From: Pseudomonas graminis
Lineage (GTDB): Bacteria; Pseudomonadota; Gammaproteobacteria; Pseudomonadales; Pseudomonadaceae
Assembly: GCF_900111735.1 (NCBI RefSeq)
Contig: NZ_FOHW01000002.1
Span: 240,781 to 304,780, forward strand
Reading direction: 5' to 3'
DNA: 64,000 nucleotides
Shown here piece by piece: positions 15,283-26,049 of the stretch. The translations under genes and the position numbers were made by a program. Under the pieces are notes generated by a model, which was not told the origin of the DNA, ran no database searches, and was given only the letters and a program-made list of their open reading frames with translations. Numbering within the stretch: the first letter of the stretch is position 1; the number at the start of each line of letters is the position of its first letter.

Positions 15283-16542
15283 ATGGCAAACGTGCAAAGC
15301 GGCAAAATGATCGTCGGATTGGATATCGGCACCTCCAAAGTGGTGGCGCTGGTAGGCGAAGTCGCGGCTGATGGCACGCTGGAAATCGTCGGTATCGGCA
15401 CTCACCCGTCCCGCGGCCTGAAGAAGGGCGTGGTGGTGAATATCGAATCCACCGTGCAATCGATCCAGCGCGCTGTAGAAGAAGCGCAGCTGATGGCCGG
15501 TTGCCGCATTCACTCGGCGTTCGTTGGCGTCGCGGGCAATCACATCCGCAGCCTGAACTCCCACGGCATCGTGGCGATTCGCGACCGCGAAGTCAGCTCG
15601 GCCGACCTCGAACGCGTGCTCGACGCTGCCCAGGCTGTGGCGATCCCGGCTGACCAGCGCGTGCTGCACACGTTGCCGCAGGACTACGTCATCGATAACC
15701 AGGAAGGCGTTCGCGAGCCACTGGGCATGTCGGGCGTGCGTCTGGAAGCCAAGGTTCACGTGGTGACCTGCGCAGTGAACGCTGCACAGAACATCGAAAA
15801 ATGCGTGCGCCGCTGTGGCCTCGAAGTCGACGACATCATTCTCGAGCAGCTGGCCTCGGCCTACTCGGTGCTGACCGACGACGAGAAAGAGCTGGGCGTG
15901 TGCCTGGTGGACATCGGCGGCGGTACCACCGACATCGCAATCTTCACCGAAGGCGCGATCCGCCACACCGCGGTGATCCCGATTGCCGGCGACCAGGTGA
16001 CCAACGACATCGCCATGGCGCTGCGTACACCGACCCAGTACGCAGAAGAAATCAAGATCCGCTACGCCTGCGCCCTGGCCAAACTGGCTGGCGCCGGCGA
16101 AACCATCAAAGTGCCAAGCGTCGGCGACCGTCCACCCCGTGAGCTGTCCCGTCAGGCCCTCGCTGAAGTTGTCGAGCCGCGCTATGACGAGCTGTTCACC
16201 CTGATTCAGGCCGAACTGCGTCGCAGCGGCTACGAAGACTTGATCCCGGCCGGCATCGTGCTGACCGGTGGCACCTCGAAAATGGAAGGCGCGGTCGAAC
16301 TGGCCGAAGAGATCTTCCACATGCCGGTCCGCCTTGGCGTACCGCACAGCGTCAAAGGGCTCGCGGACGTCGTTCGCAACCCGATTTACTCAACCGGCGT
16401 CGGCCTGTTGCTGTACGGACTGCAAAAGCAGTCTGACGGCATCTCGCTGTCCGGCCTTTCCGGCTCCGGTAGCAGTTATAGCGATGAACCGAAGGCTCCA
16501 GTGTTAGAGCGTCTCAAACGCTGGGTTCAGGGGAATTTCTAA
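15283..16542 (+). CDS. ftsA: Cell division actin homologue FtsA
   Basis: This 419-residue actin-fold ATPase tethers FtsZ to the membrane. It has the phosphate-1 motif MIVGLDIGTSKVVALVGE, the phosphate-2 motif VCLVDIGGGTTDIAIF and the adenosine motif GIVLTGGTSKMEG. The C-terminal amphipathic membrane-targeting helix, LERLKRWVQGNF, is intact. It follows ftsQ by 15 bases with a GAGG-type ribosome binding site and precedes ftsZ. Confidence 0.97.
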   Translation: MANVQSGKMIVGLDIGTSKVVALVGEVAADGTLEIVGIGTHPSRGLKKGVVVNIESTVQSIQRAVEEAQLMAGCRIHSAFVGVAGNHIRSLNSHGIVAIRDREVSSADLERVLDAAQAVAIPADQRVLHTLPQDYVIDNQEGVREPLGMSGVRLEAKVHVVTCAVNAAQNIEKCVRRCGLEVDDIILEQLASAYSVLTDDEKELGVCLVDIGGGTTDIAIFTEGAIRHTAVIPIAGDQVTNDIAMALRTPTQYAEEIKIRYACALAKLAGAGETIKVPSVGDRPPRELSRQALAEVVEPRYDELFTLIQAELRRSGYEDLIPAGIVLTGGTSKMEGAVELAEEIFHMPVRLGVPHSVKGLADVVRNPIYSTGVGLLLYGLQKQSDGISLSGLSGSGSSYSDEPKAPVLERLKRWVQGNF

Positions 16543-16605
16543 GATTCAAAAAGTGGTAGGCAGGCAACAGGCGACATAAAACTAGAGAACTGAAGGAGAG
16601 GGAAC

Positions 16606-17796
16606 ATGTTCGAGCTCGTAGACAACATCCCACAAAGCCCGGTAATTAAAGTTATCGGCGTTGGTGGTGGCGGCGGCAACGCAGTCAATCACATGGTCAA
16701 AAGCAACATCGAAGGCGTCGAGTTCATCTGCGCCAACACCGATGCTCAGGCCCTGAAAAACATTGGCGCACGTACCATTCTGCAATTGGGTACCGGCGTG
16801 ACCAAAGGCCTGGGCGCAGGTGCGAATCCTGAAGTCGGCCGTCAGGCTGCACTGGAAGACCGCGAGCGCATCGCTGAAGTGCTGCAAGGCACCAACATGG
16901 TCTTCATCACCACTGGCATGGGCGGCGGTACCGGTACCGGTGCTGCACCGATCATTGCCGAAGTGGCCAAGGAAATGGGCATTCTTACTGTTGCGGTCGT
17001 CACCCGTCCGTTCCCGTTCGAAGGCCGCAAGCGTATGCAGATCGCCGATGAAGGCATCCGCGCGCTGTCCGAAAGCGTCGACTCGTTGATCACCATCCCC
17101 AACGAGAAGCTGCTGACCATCCTCGGTAAGGACGCCAGCCTGCTGTCGGCTTTCGCCAAGGCTGACGATGTACTGGCCGGTGCCGTTCGCGGTATCTCCG
17201 ACATCATCAAGCGTCCGGGCATGATCAACGTCGACTTCGCCGACGTACGCACCGTGATGTCCGAAATGGGCATGGCGATGATGGGCACTGGCTGCGCCAG
17301 CGGTCCGAACCGTGCGCGTGAAGCCACCGAAGCGGCCATCCGCAACCCGTTGCTCGAAGACGTGAACCTGCAAGGTGCTCGCGGCATTCTGGTCAACATC
17401 ACCGCCGGTCCTGACCTGTCTCTGGGTGAGTACTCCGACGTGGGTAGCATCATCGAAGCGTTCGCCTCCGAGCACGCCATGGTCAAGGTCGGTACCGTTA
17501 TCGATCCGGACATGCGCGACGAGCTGCACGTGACTGTGGTTGCCACCGGCCTGGGTGCAAAAATCGAGAAGCCTGTGAAGGTCATCGACAACACCATGCA
17601 GACCGCTCAAGCCGCACCTGCGCAGCAACATGCCGCACGCCAGGAGCTGCCTTCGGTCAACTACCGCGATCTGGACCGTCCAACCGTGATGCGTAATCAG
17701 GCACACGCAGGCGCAACAGCCGCCGCCAAGATGAATCCGCAAGACGATCTGGATTACCTGGACATTCCAGCGTTCCTGCGTCGTCAGGCTGATTAA
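16606..17796 (+). CDS. ftsZ: Cell division tubulin homologue FtsZ
   Basis: This 396-residue GTPase forms the Z ring. The tubulin signature G-G-G-T-G-T-G is at residues 106-112. NTDAQAL and the T7 loop NVDFADVRTVM are present. A variable Ala/Gln-rich linker leads to the conserved C-terminal peptide LDIPAFLRRQ, which binds FtsA and ZipA. The 63-base gap after ftsA contains a strong GGAGAGG ribosome binding site, consistent with higher expression. Confidence 0.98.
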   Translation: MFELVDNIPQSPVIKVIGVGGGGGNAVNHMVKSNIEGVEFICANTDAQALKNIGARTILQLGTGVTKGLGAGANPEVGRQAALEDRERIAEVLQGTNMVFITTGMGGGTGTGAAPIIAEVAKEMGILTVAVVTRPFPFEGRKRMQIADEGIRALSESVDSLITIPNEKLLTILGKDASLLSAFAKADDVLAGAVRGISDIIKRPGMINVDFADVRTVMSEMGMAMMGTGCASGPNRAREATEAAIRNPLLEDVNLQGARGILVNITAGPDLSLGEYSDVGSIIEAFASEHAMVKVGTVIDPDMRDELHVTVVATGLGAKIEKPVKVIDNTMQTAQAAPAQQHAARQELPSVNYRDLDRPTVMRNQAHAGATAAAKMNPQDDLDYLDIPAFLRRQAD

Positions 17797-17908
17797 TGGG
17801 TTCTATCAGGGGTATAAGGGTGATTGGTGTTCAGCAAAGGCGGGGTCTGCTATCATCGCCAGCCTTTGTTGATACTAATTCGCGATACGCGCTGAAGCGG
17901 CCAATGCC

Positions 17909-18820
17909 ATGATTAAACAACGCACCCTGAAAAATATTATCCGTGCCACAGGTATCGGCCTGCACTCGGGGGAGAAGGTTTACCTGACCCTCAAACCAGC
18001 ACCTGTGAACGCTGGCATTGTGTTTTTCCGTACCGACCTTGAGCCGGTGGTCCAGATCAACGCTCACGCGTTGAATGTGGGTGACACCACGCTCTCCACG
18101 ACGCTGTTCAATGGCGACGTGAAGGTCGATACGGTCGAGCACTTGCTGTCGGCCATGGCCGGCCTTGGCATCGATAACGCCTACGTTGAACTTTCTGCCT
18201 CCGAAGTTCCAATCATGGACGGCAGCGCAGGTCCCTTCGTATTCCTGATTCAATCGGCTGGCCTGGAAGAACAGGACGCACCGAAGAAATTCATCCGCAT
18301 ACTGAAAGAAGTGTGCGTAGAAGAAGACGGCAAGTCCGCCAAGTTCTTACCGTTTGAGGGTTTCAAGGTAGGGTTCGAGATCGACTTCGATCACCCTTAT
18401 CTGAAGAACCGTACACAGACGGCTTGCGTGGATTTTTCCAGCACTTCGTTCGTTAAAGAAGTGAGCCGTGCGCGGACATTCGGTTTCATGAAAGACATCG
18501 AATACCTGCGTAAACATAACCTTGCTCTGGGCGGCAGCGTTGAAAACGCGATCGTCGTGGACAAGGACGGCGTGCTGAACGAGGACGGTCTTCGTTATGA
18601 AGACGAGTTCGTGAAGCACAAGATTCTGGATGCCATCGGTGACCTGTATCTGTTGGGCAACAGTCTGATCGGCGAGTATCAGGGCTTCAAGTCGGGACAC
18701 GGTCTGAACAATCGTTTGCTTCGTGCGTTGATCGCTCAGGAAGACGCTTGGGAAGTTGTGACCTTCGAAGATGCCAGCACCGCACCGATCTCTTACATGC
18801 GCCCTGTTGCGGCGGTGTAG
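17909..18820 (+). CDS. lpxC: UDP-3-O-acyl-N-acetylglucosamine deacetylase
   Basis: This 303-residue zinc enzyme catalyses the committed step of lipid A synthesis. The zinc ligands are in place: H78 in [12 protein letters not shown], and the [10 protein letters not shown] motif near residue 237 supplies the second histidine and the aspartate. It also has [11 protein letters not shown] and the C-terminal hydrophobic region. Its place directly after ftsZ is standard in gammaproteobacteria. A terminator follows at 18853. Confidence 0.97.
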   Translation: MIKQRTLKNIIRATGIGLHSGEKVYLTLKPAPVNAGIVFFRTDLEPVVQINAHALNVGDTTLSTTLFNGDVKVDTVEHLLSAMAGLGIDNAYVELSASEVPIMDGSAGPFVFLIQSAGLEEQDAPKKFIRILKEVCVEEDGKSAKFLPFEGFKVGFEIDFDHPYLKNRTQTACVDFSSTSFVKEVSRARTFGFMKDIEYLRKHNLALGGSVENAIVVDKDGVLNEDGLRYEDEFVKHKILDAIGDLYLLGNSLIGEYQGFKSGHGLNNRLLRALIAQEDAWEVVTFEDASTAPISYMRPVAAV

Positions 18821-18852
18821 ACAGTCTCTTCTTCCTAGTTTTTGATGTTTTC

Positions 18853-18877
18853 AGGCCACCTTCGGGTGGCCTTTTTT
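18853..18877 (+). terminator. Rho-independent terminator after lpxC
   Basis: AGGCCACC (18853-18860), a TTCG tetraloop and GGTGGCCT (18865-18872) form a perfect 8-bp stem followed by a T run. It ends the dcw-lpxC transcription unit. Confidence 0.9.
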
Positions 18878-18935
18878 ATTGATCGTCGATTGGATAGCGG
18901 GCATATCCGTTTTTTGTGTTTGCTGGAATTATGGT

Positions 18936-19407
18936 TCCGCCCTTACGGCGGGTCACTTTTTCCAACAGCCCGGATTGCCGGCCCAGAAAAAAGTAACCAA
19001 AAAGGCCGTGCTCCTGGTTGGGTTCCTCCTTCGTCGGAATACCTTCACTCCGGTCTCGCTCCGTGGGCCCGCGCCGAACGGGCATCCATGCCCTGACGGC
19101 GCTCTCGCCGCATCCATGCGGCTCGGCCCACTGCGCGAGACCTGCGTTCAGCCTGCACCCAAGTCGCGATCGGCGGTGTCTGGGCTGCATGTGGTTGAAC
19201 ATCAAGGTCAAAAGCTTCCCGGCTGAAGCCGGTCCTACGAGGGCGACGCCGGTCCCGCAGGTGTACGCGGTGCTTTTTAGTGGGACCGGCTTTAGCCGGG
19301 AAGGGGCCAGTAAGAGCGCTGGCATTTTTGGATTTGGTTAAAGAGGGCTGAGACTGATCTTGCCCACGCTCTGCGTGGGTATGCATCCCAGGACGCTCCG
19401 CGTCCGG
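18936..19407. repeat. Composite intergenic repeat module, copy 1
   Basis: This non-coding stretch is closely matched by the one at 38604-39096. It has three parts: a block of about 230 bases starting CCGCCCTTACGGCGGGTCAC, containing CACTCCGGTCTCGCTCCGTG and CGCATCCATGCGGCTCGGCC; an inverted pair of CTTCCCGGCT...AGCCGGTCC arms (19215-19235 and 19283-19303); and a CCCACGCTCTGCGTGGG hairpin with GACGCTCCGCGTC. Reading frames through it are accidental. With the terminator and the short tail it fills the 18821-19451 gap. Confidence 0.85.
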
Positions 19408-19451
19408 TCTTTAGCCGAATGCTGCGAATCGGCGGGCCGGGGTAGTCAGCA

Positions 19452-19919
19452 TCATGATTCCCCAGTTTCTTTCGTCACGGCATGCGCTGCCAGCCGTTCC
19501 AGCGCGGCACGCAGTTTCGGGTCGGTGATGCCTTCGGCCGTTGCGGAGATGGTTTCGGCCGCTGCAACGGAAAGATCGCGCGTATGACCCATCTCACTTC
19601 GGTGCGTTCTTGCGGGCTGTACCTTCAGGTGCAGGCGAGTGAGGTTGGCGAATTCCTTGAACGCGACCAGTTGCCGTTGCAGACGCTTCTGTTGATAGCG
19701 CAGTCGAGTGGCCCAGTGGCCGTCGGTGACGATGAGCAGCAGTGTGCCCTCGCGCCAGGACGCGACGTGGCAGTGCTCGCGGGCGGCGGGTTGTAGCTGG
19801 CTTTCCAGCAGACGCTGCAAATGGGCGAGGCGTTGGGCGTGGTTGAAGATGGCTTTAAGCGGCCGGGATTCGCGCAGAAGAACGGCCGGTACGCGAGCGG
19901 GGAGGGGACGAAATGCCAT
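19452..19919 (-). CDS. dciA: DciA-type replicative helicase loader (DUF721)
   Basis: This 155-residue basic protein belongs to the DUF721 family. The N-terminal domain has LKAIFNHAQRLAHLQRLLESQL and ASWREGTLLLIVTDGHWATRLRYQQKRL, the usual DciA pattern. DciA loads the DnaB helicase in bacteria that lack DnaC. A position between lpxC and secA matches other pseudomonads. The ATG at 19919 gives the family N-terminus MAFRPLPAR. The C-terminal tail looks disordered. The gene is transcribed divergently from secA. Confidence 0.85.
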   Translation of the reverse strand: MAFRPLPARVPAVLLRESRPLKAIFNHAQRLAHLQRLLESQLQPAAREHCHVASWREGTLLLIVTDGHWATRLRYQQKRLQRQLVAFKEFANLTRLHLKVQPARTHRSEMGHTRDLSVAAAETISATAEGITDPKLRAALERLAAHAVTKETGES

Positions 19920-20238
19920 GATGGGGTGCCTTGTGTTGCCAGGGCGTGATCTTAGCAGAATCGGTTGGAGCACCTTTGCATCAGGCATTCCGGGCACAAA
20001 TGCGCCAAGCGATCATGAAAAAACATTAATAAAACTTCTCGCCCGCATGGGTTGAAGTCACGGGAAATGACCCTATTGTACTTCTGCCCCGTAACATTGC
20101 TGTGCCAGCATCGTGGAATAACGCCACTTTCCTCACCACCATTTCCGGGTAGAATGCTCGTTCGCATGCGGCCATGAGGGCTGCTCGGGCGACTCACGGG
20201 GCCGCCCTCCATCCCTATGTGTGGAAGATCCTTTCGAT
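19920..20238. promoter_or_regulatory. dciA-secA divergent intergenic region
   Basis: This 319-base gap carries the control regions of two divergent genes. A possible secA -10 box TAGAAT is at 20150-20155, with a poor -35 (TTTCCT at 20128) 16 bases upstream. No other structured element was found. Confidence 0.35.
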
Positions 20239-22989
20239 ATGTTTGCACCTTTGTTAAAAAAACTTTTCGGAAGCAAGAACGAGCGCGAAGTGAAGCGCAT
20301 GCTCAAGACGGTCCAGGTCGTCAACAGCTTCGAAGAGCAAATGCTCGCCCTCTCGGACGAACAGCTGCGCGCCAAGACCGACGAGTTGAAGGCCCGCATA
20401 GCCAAAGGTGAGACCCTCGACCAGCTCTTGCCAGAAGCCTTCGCGGTCTGCCGCGAGGCGGGTAAACGCATCATGGGCATGCGTCACTTCGACGTACAGC
20501 TCATCGGTGGCATGACACTGCACGAAGGCATGATCGCCGAGATGCGGACCGGCGAAGGTAAAACCCTCGTCGCGACCCTCGCGGTCTACCTCAATGCACT
20601 GTCCGGCAAGGGTGTGCACGTGGTCACGGTGAACGACTACCTGGCCCGTCGTGACGCCAACTGGATGCGCCCGCTGTATGAATTCCTCGGTCTGAGCGTA
20701 GGCGTGGTCACGCCTTTCCAGCCGCCGGAAGAGAAGCGCGCCGCCTACGCCTCCGACATCACCTACGGTACCAACAACGAATTCGGTTTCGATTACCTGC
20801 GCGACAACATGGCGTTCAGTCTGGAAGATAAATTCCAGCGTGAACTGAATTTCGCCGTGATCGACGAAGTTGACTCTATTCTTATCGACGAAGCCCGTAC
20901 CCCGCTGATCATCTCCGGCCAGGCCGAAGACAGCTCCAAGCTCTACACCGAAATCAACAAGCTGATTCCCAAGCTCGAGCAGCACATCGAGGAAGTGGAA
21001 GGCGTGGTCACCAAGCAGGGTCACTTCTCCATCGACGAGAAGTCCCGTCAGGTAGAGCTGAACGAGTCCGGTCACCAGTTCATCGAAGAGATGCTCACTG
21101 AAGTCGGTTTGCTGGCTGAAGGCGAGAGCCTGTATTCCGCGCATAACCTCGGTCTGCTGACCCACGTTTACGCCGGTCTGCGTGCCCACAAGCTGTTCCA
21201 TCGCAACGTCGAATACATCGTTCAGGACGGCCAGATCCTGCTGGTCGACGAGCACACCGGCCGCACCATGCCGGGTCGTCGTCTGTCCGAAGGCCTGCAC
21301 CAGGCTATCGAAGCGAAGGAAGTTCTGAACATTCAGGCCGAGAGCCAGACTCTGGCCTCGACCACCTTCCAGAACTACTTCCGTCTCTACAACAAGCTGT
21401 CCGGCATGACCGGTACGGCGGACACCGAAGCGTTCGAATTCCACCAGATCTACGCCTTGGCCGTGATGGTCATTCCGCCGAACAAGCCGTTGGCGCGGAA
21501 AGATTTCAACGACCTCGTGTACCTGACCGCCGAAGAGAAGTACGCGGCGATCATCACCGACATCAAGGCCTGTCTGGCCGAGCAACGTCCGGTGCTGGTG
21601 GGTACAGCGACGATCGAAACCTCTGAGCACATGTCCCGCCTGCTGGTGCAGGAAGGCATCGAGCACAAGGTTCTGAACGCCAAGTTCCACGAAAAAGAAG
21701 CTGAAATCATTGCCCAGGCCGGTCGTCCGGGTGCGCTGACCATCGCCACCAACATGGCCGGTCGCGGTACTGACATTCTGCTGGGCGGTAACTGGGAAGT
21801 TGAAGTTGCCAGCCTGGAAGACCCGACCCCTGAGCAGATCGCGCAGATCAAGGCCGACTGGCAGAAGCGCCATCAGCAAGTGATTGAAGCGGGTGGTCTG
21901 CACGTGATCGCTTCCGAGCGTCACGAATCCCGTCGTATCGACAACCAGCTGCGTGGTCGTGCCGGTCGTCAGGGTGACACCGGTTCGAGCCGTTTCTACC
22001 TGTCGCTGGAAGACAGCCTGATGCGCATCTTCGCCTCTGACCGGGTGAAGAACTTCATGAAAGCGCTGGGCATGCAGTCCGGCGAAGCGATCGAGCACCG
22101 CATGGTGACCAACGCGATCGAAAAGGCACAGCGCAAGGTCGAAGGCCGCAACTTCGACATCCGCAAGCAACTGCTGGAGTTTGACGACGTTTCCAACGAA
22201 CAGCGCAAAGTGATCTACCACATGCGTAACAGCCTGCTGGCTGCGACCAACATTGGTGACACCATTGCCGAGTTCCGCGAAGAAGTCCTCGACGCCACCA
22301 TCACCGCACACATCCCGCCGCAGTCGTTGCCTGAGCAGTGGAACGTCGCGGGTCTGGAAGCTGCGCTGAGCAGCGATTTCGGCGTGAAGCTGCCGGTTCA
22401 GCAGTGGCTCGACGAAGACGATCACCTGAACGAAGACACCCTGCGTCCGAAGTTGATGGAAGCCATTCTGGCCGCCTACAACGAGAAAGAAGACCAGGCC
22501 AGTGCCGAGGCACTGCGCACGTTCGAGAAGCAGATTCTCCTGCGCGTTCTGGACGACCTGTGGAAAGACCACTTGTCGACCATGGATCACCTGCGTCACG
22601 GTATCCACCTGCGCGGCTACGCTCAGAAGAACCCGAAGCAGGAATACAAGCGCGAGTCGTTTGCCCTGTTCCAGGAGCTGCTTGATTCGATCAAGCGCGA
22701 TGCCATTCGTGTGCTGTCCCACGTTCAGGTTCGCCGTGAAGATCCAGCCGAGGAAGAGGCGCGTCTGCGCCGCGAAGCCGAGGAGTTGGCCCAGCGCATG
22801 CAGTTCCAGCACGCCGAAGCGCCGGGCCTGGATCAGCCTGACCTGCTCGCCGAAGAGGGTGAAGACGTCGCGGTAGCCGCCGCCGCCGCGCTGTCGCCGG
22901 TTCGCAACGACCAGAAGCTGGGTCGCAACGAATTGTGCTGGTGTGGTTCGGGCAAGAAATTCAAGCACTGTCACGGCCAGATCAACTGA
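20239..22989 (+). CDS. secA: Preprotein translocase ATPase SecA
   Basis: This 916-residue motor drives proteins through SecYEG. The Walker A motif G105-E-G-K-T and the Walker [22 protein letters not shown] are present. So are the DEAD-like helicase motifs, including [10 protein letters not shown] and the [10 protein letters not shown] arginine-finger motif. The C-terminal zinc-binding [14 protein letters not shown], which contacts SecB, is complete. The ATG at 20239 gives the family start [15 protein letters not shown]; an upstream GTG would add six residues. A strong terminator follows. Confidence 0.97.
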   Translation: MFAPLLKKLFGSKNEREVKRMLKTVQVVNSFEEQMLALSDEQLRAKTDELKARIAKGETLDQLLPEAFAVCREAGKRIMGMRHFDVQLIGGMTLHEGMIAEMRTGEGKTLVATLAVYLNALSGKGVHVVTVNDYLARRDANWMRPLYEFLGLSVGVVTPFQPPEEKRAAYASDITYGTNNEFGFDYLRDNMAFSLEDKFQRELNFAVIDEVDSILIDEARTPLIISGQAEDSSKLYTEINKLIPKLEQHIEEVEGVVTKQGHFSIDEKSRQVELNESGHQFIEEMLTEVGLLAEGESLYSAHNLGLLTHVYAGLRAHKLFHRNVEYIVQDGQILLVDEHTGRTMPGRRLSEGLHQAIEAKEVLNIQAESQTLASTTFQNYFRLYNKLSGMTGTADTEAFEFHQIYALAVMVIPPNKPLARKDFNDLVYLTAEEKYAAIITDIKACLAEQRPVLVGTATIETSEHMSRLLVQEGIEHKVLNAKFHEKEAEIIAQAGRPGALTIATNMAGRGTDILLGGNWEVEVASLEDPTPEQIAQIKADWQKRHQQVIEAGGLHVIASERHESRRIDNQLRGRAGRQGDTGSSRFYLSLEDSLMRIFASDRVKNFMKALGMQSGEAIEHRMVTNAIEKAQRKVEGRNFDIRKQLLEFDDVSNEQRKVIYHMRNSLLAATNIGDTIAEFREEVLDATITAHIPPQSLPEQWNVAGLEAALSSDFGVKLPVQQWLDEDDHLNEDTLRPKLMEAILAAYNEKEDQASAEALRTFEKQILLRVLDDLWKDHLSTMDHLRHGIHLRGYAQKNPKQEYKRESFALFQELLDSIKRDAIRVLSHVQVRREDPAEEEARLRREAEELAQRMQFQHAEAPGLDQPDLLAEEGEDVAVAAAAALSPVRNDQKLGRNELCWCGSGKKFKHCHGQIN

Positions 22990-23029
22990 TTTGCAAGCTG
23001 CGACAAGCTTTGGCTGAACTGTAAAATCA

Positions 23030-23062
23030 CGCCGCGACCGGCTCTGCCGTCGCGGCGTTTTT
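23030..23062 (+). terminator. Rho-independent terminator after secA
   Basis: A perfect 9-bp stem (CGCCGCGAC at 23030-23038 with GTCGCGGCG at 23049-23057) around a 10-base loop is followed by five T residues. Confidence 0.92.
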
Positions 23063-23124
23063 CAATCAATCGAGCCGTGTCGGCGGGGCCGCATGGCGTG
23101 ACTGTCTTTCAAGGAGCGCACTTC

Positions 23125-24342
23125 ATGGCTGTTGGTCTTGGTCCTTTGCCGACGCTGCACCCGGTTCCCGGTTTTGAACTTGGCATCGCTTCCGCCGGCA
23201 TCAAGCGCCCGGGGCGCAAAGATATCGTGGTCATGCGCTGCGCCGAAGGCTCCAGCGTCGCAGGCGTGTTTACGCTGAACGCCTTTTGCGCGGCGCCAGT
23301 GATCCTCGCCAGGCAGCGCGTGCAAGGCACGGTGCGTTATTTGCTGACCAACACCGGCAACGCCAATGCCGGCACTGGCGAACCAGGCCTGGCCGCCGCC
23401 GAGCGCACCTGCGCGAAGCTGGCCGAGATCACCGGGGTCGATGCCAGCGCCGTGCTGCCGTTTTCCACCGGCGTGATCGGCGAGCCATTGCCCGTCGAGA
23501 AGATCGAAGGTGCGCTGCAGGCGGCGCTGGATGATTTGTCCGTAGACAACTGGGCGGCGGCGGCCACCGGGATCATGACCACCGACACATTGCCGAAGGG
23601 TGCGAGCCGTCAGTTCGTGCTTGATGGCGTGACCGTCACCGTGACCGGCATCAGCAAAGGTGCGGGCATGATTCGTCCGAACATGGCGACCATGCTGGGC
23701 TACATCGCCACCGACGCCAATGTCGCGCCGAACGTGCTGCAGGACCTGATTCGCGACGGCGCCAACAAGTCGTTCAACCGCATCACCATTGATGGCGACA
23801 CGTCGACCAACGACTGCTGCATGCTGATCGCCACCGGCCAGGCCGACCTGCCCGCTGTCACCGAAGCCAAGGGCCCACTGTTCGAAGCGCTGAAAAAAGC
23901 CGTCTTCGAGGTGTGCATGGACGTCGCCCAGGCCATCGTCCGTGACGGCGAGGGCGCCACCAAGTTCGTGACCGTCGAAGTCAACGGCGGCGGCAATCAT
24001 CAGGAATGCCTGGACGTGGGTTACACCGTTGCCCATTCGCCATTGATCAAAACCGCGCTGTTCGCCTCGGACCCGAACTGGGGCCGGATCCTGGCGGCCG
24101 TGGGTCGCGCGGGCGTGCCGAACCTCGATGTCAGCAAGATCGACGTGTTCCTGGGTGACGTGTGCATCGCCAGCAAAGGCGCCCGCGCCAGCACCTACAC
24201 TGAAGAGCAAGGCTCGCTGGTGATGGCGCAGGAAGAGATCACTATCCGGATCGAGCTGGGCCGTGGCGATTGCAGCGAAACCATCTGGACCACCGACCTG
24301 TCGCACGAATACGTGAAAATCAACGCGGAATACCGCACCTGA
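23125..24342 (+). CDS. argJ: Bifunctional ornithine acetyltransferase / N-acetylglutamate synthase
   Basis: This 405-residue Ntn-hydrolase-like enzyme of cyclic arginine biosynthesis transfers acetyl from N-acetylornithine to glutamate. The self-cleavage and nucleophile site is NMAT-MLG with T189. Upstream, [12 protein letters not shown] and downstream, [12 protein letters not shown] are family hallmarks. The ATG at 23125 has AAGGAG eight bases upstream. An N-terminal extension is possible but lacks a ribosome binding site. Confidence 0.96.
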   Translation: MAVGLGPLPTLHPVPGFELGIASAGIKRPGRKDIVVMRCAEGSSVAGVFTLNAFCAAPVILARQRVQGTVRYLLTNTGNANAGTGEPGLAAAERTCAKLAEITGVDASAVLPFSTGVIGEPLPVEKIEGALQAALDDLSVDNWAAAATGIMTTDTLPKGASRQFVLDGVTVTVTGISKGAGMIRPNMATMLGYIATDANVAPNVLQDLIRDGANKSFNRITIDGDTSTNDCCMLIATGQADLPAVTEAKGPLFEALKKAVFEVCMDVAQAIVRDGEGATKFVTVEVNGGGNHQECLDVGYTVAHSPLIKTALFASDPNWGRILAAVGRAGVPNLDVSKIDVFLGDVCIASKGARASTYTEEQGSLVMAQEEITIRIELGRGDCSETIWTTDLSHEYVKINAEYRT

Positions 24343-24380
24343 GTCACGAGCGAGTCCACCGGTTTCAACGGAGCCAAGAC

Positions 24381-25007
24381 ATGAGCCTGCACCTGATCAT
24401 CGGCGACAAACGTTATTCCTCCTGGTCGCTGCGTCCCTGGCTGGCGCTTGCGCTGACCGGCGAAGCGTTCACCGATCAGGTGATTCGCCTGAACCAGGCG
24501 GACACCACACGGCTGATTCTGGAGCATTCGCCAACCGGTAAAGTCCCTGCGCTGAAGTGCGAGCACGGCACCATCGTCGACTCACTGGCGATTTGTGAGT
24601 ATCTGGCGGAGCGCTTTCCGAATGCCGGATTGTGGCCAGCGGACGTTGCAGCCCGCGCTCAGGCCCGGTCGGCGTGCGCGCAGATGCACAGCGGTTTTGT
24701 CGGACTGCGCTCGCGTTTGCCGATGGACTTGCGTCAGGACGAGGCGTTGGAAATTATTGCGGTCGAAGCTCAGGCAGATATCGAACGCATGGTTGCGCTG
24801 TGGCGTGAATGCCGCGCGGTGTCGGGCGTGAGCGAGGGTTTCCTGTTCGGTACGCCGGGCATCGTCGATGCGTTCTTCGCACCGGTCGCCGTGCGATTTC
24901 GTACCTATCACGTCGAGCTGCCGGCAGACGCGGCAGCCTACGTCGAAACGATTTATCAGTGGCCTGAGTTCAAGCGCTGGCAGCAGGCGGGTCTGGAGGA
25001 AGGTTGA
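24381..25007 (+). CDS. Glutathione S-transferase family protein
   Basis: This 208-residue protein has an N-terminal thioredoxin-fold GST domain: LIIGDKRYSSWSLRPWLALALTG, then SPTGKVPALKCEHGTIVDSLAICEYLAERFP with the glutathione-binding Pro and the E/D-S-L signature. An all-helical C-terminal domain follows. A serine in the RYSSWSLRPW motif is the likely catalytic residue. The substrate is unknown. It is followed without a gap by the Nudix gene, so the two probably share an operon. Confidence 0.9.
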   Translation: MSLHLIIGDKRYSSWSLRPWLALALTGEAFTDQVIRLNQADTTRLILEHSPTGKVPALKCEHGTIVDSLAICEYLAERFPNAGLWPADVAARAQARSACAQMHSGFVGLRSRLPMDLRQDEALEIIAVEAQADIERMVALWRECRAVSGVSEGFLFGTPGIVDAFFAPVAVRFRTYHVELPADAAAYVETIYQWPEFKRWQQAGLEEG

Positions 25008-25009
25008 AC

Positions 25010-25954
25010 GTGAAACGCATCCATGTAGCGGCGGCGGTTATCCGTGGTACCGACGGCAAGATCCTCATCGCACGCCGCGCCGACAAACAGCATCAAGGCG
25101 GTTTGTGGGAGTTTCCCGGCGGCAAGGTCGAACCTGATGAGTCGGTCGACGCCGCGCTATCCCGCGAGCTGCAAGAAGAGCTTGGCATCTTGGTGACAGC
25201 GGCGCGTCCGCTGATCAAGATCAAGCACGACTACCCGGACAAACAGGTGTTGCTGGACGTCTGGGAGGTCTCGTCGTTCACCGGCGAGCCCCATGGTGCT
25301 GAGGGGCAACCCCTGGCCTGGGTATCGCAGCGGGAACTGGCCGAGTATGAATTCCCGGCAGCGAATCGGCCGATCGTGGCCGCTGCACGTCTGCCGGGCG
25401 AATACCTGATCACCCCGGACGATCTGGATACCCCGGAGCTGCTGCGCGGCATACGCACGGCAGTGGCTGGCGGCATCAAGCTGGTTCAGCTGCGGGCGCC
25501 GAACATGTACGACCCTAAATACCGTGACGTGGCGGTTGACGCGGTCGGGCTGTGTGCGGGCAAGGCGCAGTTGATGCTCAAAGGGCCGCGCGAATGGCTG
25601 GGAGACTTTCCGGCGGCGGGCTGGCACCTGACCAGCGAACAGCTGCGCAAATACGCCAGCAAGGGCCGTCCGTTCCCTGAGGACCGCTGGCTGGCGGCCT
25701 CATGTCATGACGTCGAAGAGTTGAGTCTGGCCGAGCAGATGGGCGTGGATTTTGTCACGCTCTCGCCCGTGCTGCCGACGCAGAGCCATCCAGATGCCCA
25801 GCCGCTGGGTTGGGAAAAGGCCCGCGAGTTGATCGAGGGCTTCAGCAAGCCCGTTTATCTGCTGGGCGGGGTAGGGCCTACGGACCGTCAGCACGCTTGG
25901 GAATGTGGCGCGCAGGGTGTGGCCGGAATTCGCGCGTTCTGGCGGCAGGGCTGA
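25010..25954 (+). CDS. Nudix hydrolase fused to a thiamine-phosphate-synthase-like domain
   Basis: This 314-residue two-domain protein has a MutT-like domain at residues 1-130. Its Nudix box reads GGKVEPDESVDAALSRELQEELGI (GX5EX7REUXEEXGU pattern), and MutT cleans 8-oxo-dGTP from the nucleotide pool. The C-terminal half resembles ThiE/TenI TIM barrels (IKLVQLRAPN, VDFVTLSPVLPTQSHP, PVYLLGGVGP). The fusion is common in pseudomonads, and the role of the second domain is not established. The GTG at 25010 fits GGAGG spacing; a TTG at 25004 overlapping the GST stop is the alternative. Confidence 0.88.
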   Translation: MKRIHVAAAVIRGTDGKILIARRADKQHQGGLWEFPGGKVEPDESVDAALSRELQEELGILVTAARPLIKIKHDYPDKQVLLDVWEVSSFTGEPHGAEGQPLAWVSQRELAEYEFPAANRPIVAAARLPGEYLITPDDLDTPELLRGIRTAVAGGIKLVQLRAPNMYDPKYRDVAVDAVGLCAGKAQLMLKGPREWLGDFPAAGWHLTSEQLRKYASKGRPFPEDRWLAASCHDVEELSLAEQMGVDFVTLSPVLPTQSHPDAQPLGWEKARELIEGFSKPVYLLGGVGPTDRQHAWECGAQGVAGIRAFWRQG

Positions 25955-25967
25955 AGAGGATCACATG

Positions 25968-25997
25968 GTAGGAGCGCGCCACCCCGACGGCTCCTAC
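25968..25997. repeat. Single REP-like hairpin
   Basis: GTAGGAGC (25968-25975) and GCTCCTAC (25990-25997) form an inverted repeat with the GTAGGAG head seen in the REPINs elsewhere in the window. It lies between the convergent Nudix and adenosyltransferase genes. Confidence 0.6.
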
Positions 25998-26049
25998 AGA
26001 AGCGGCGTCCATCTTCAGTAGTGAATCCGACTGGCACCGTTCTGTGTGA

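Noticed and set aside
18842..19386. Several 80-150-codon frames in the composite repeats after lpxC and groEL
   Set aside because: The same frames appear in both repeat copies with frameshifts between them, and the DNA is full of hairpins. They are non-coding.
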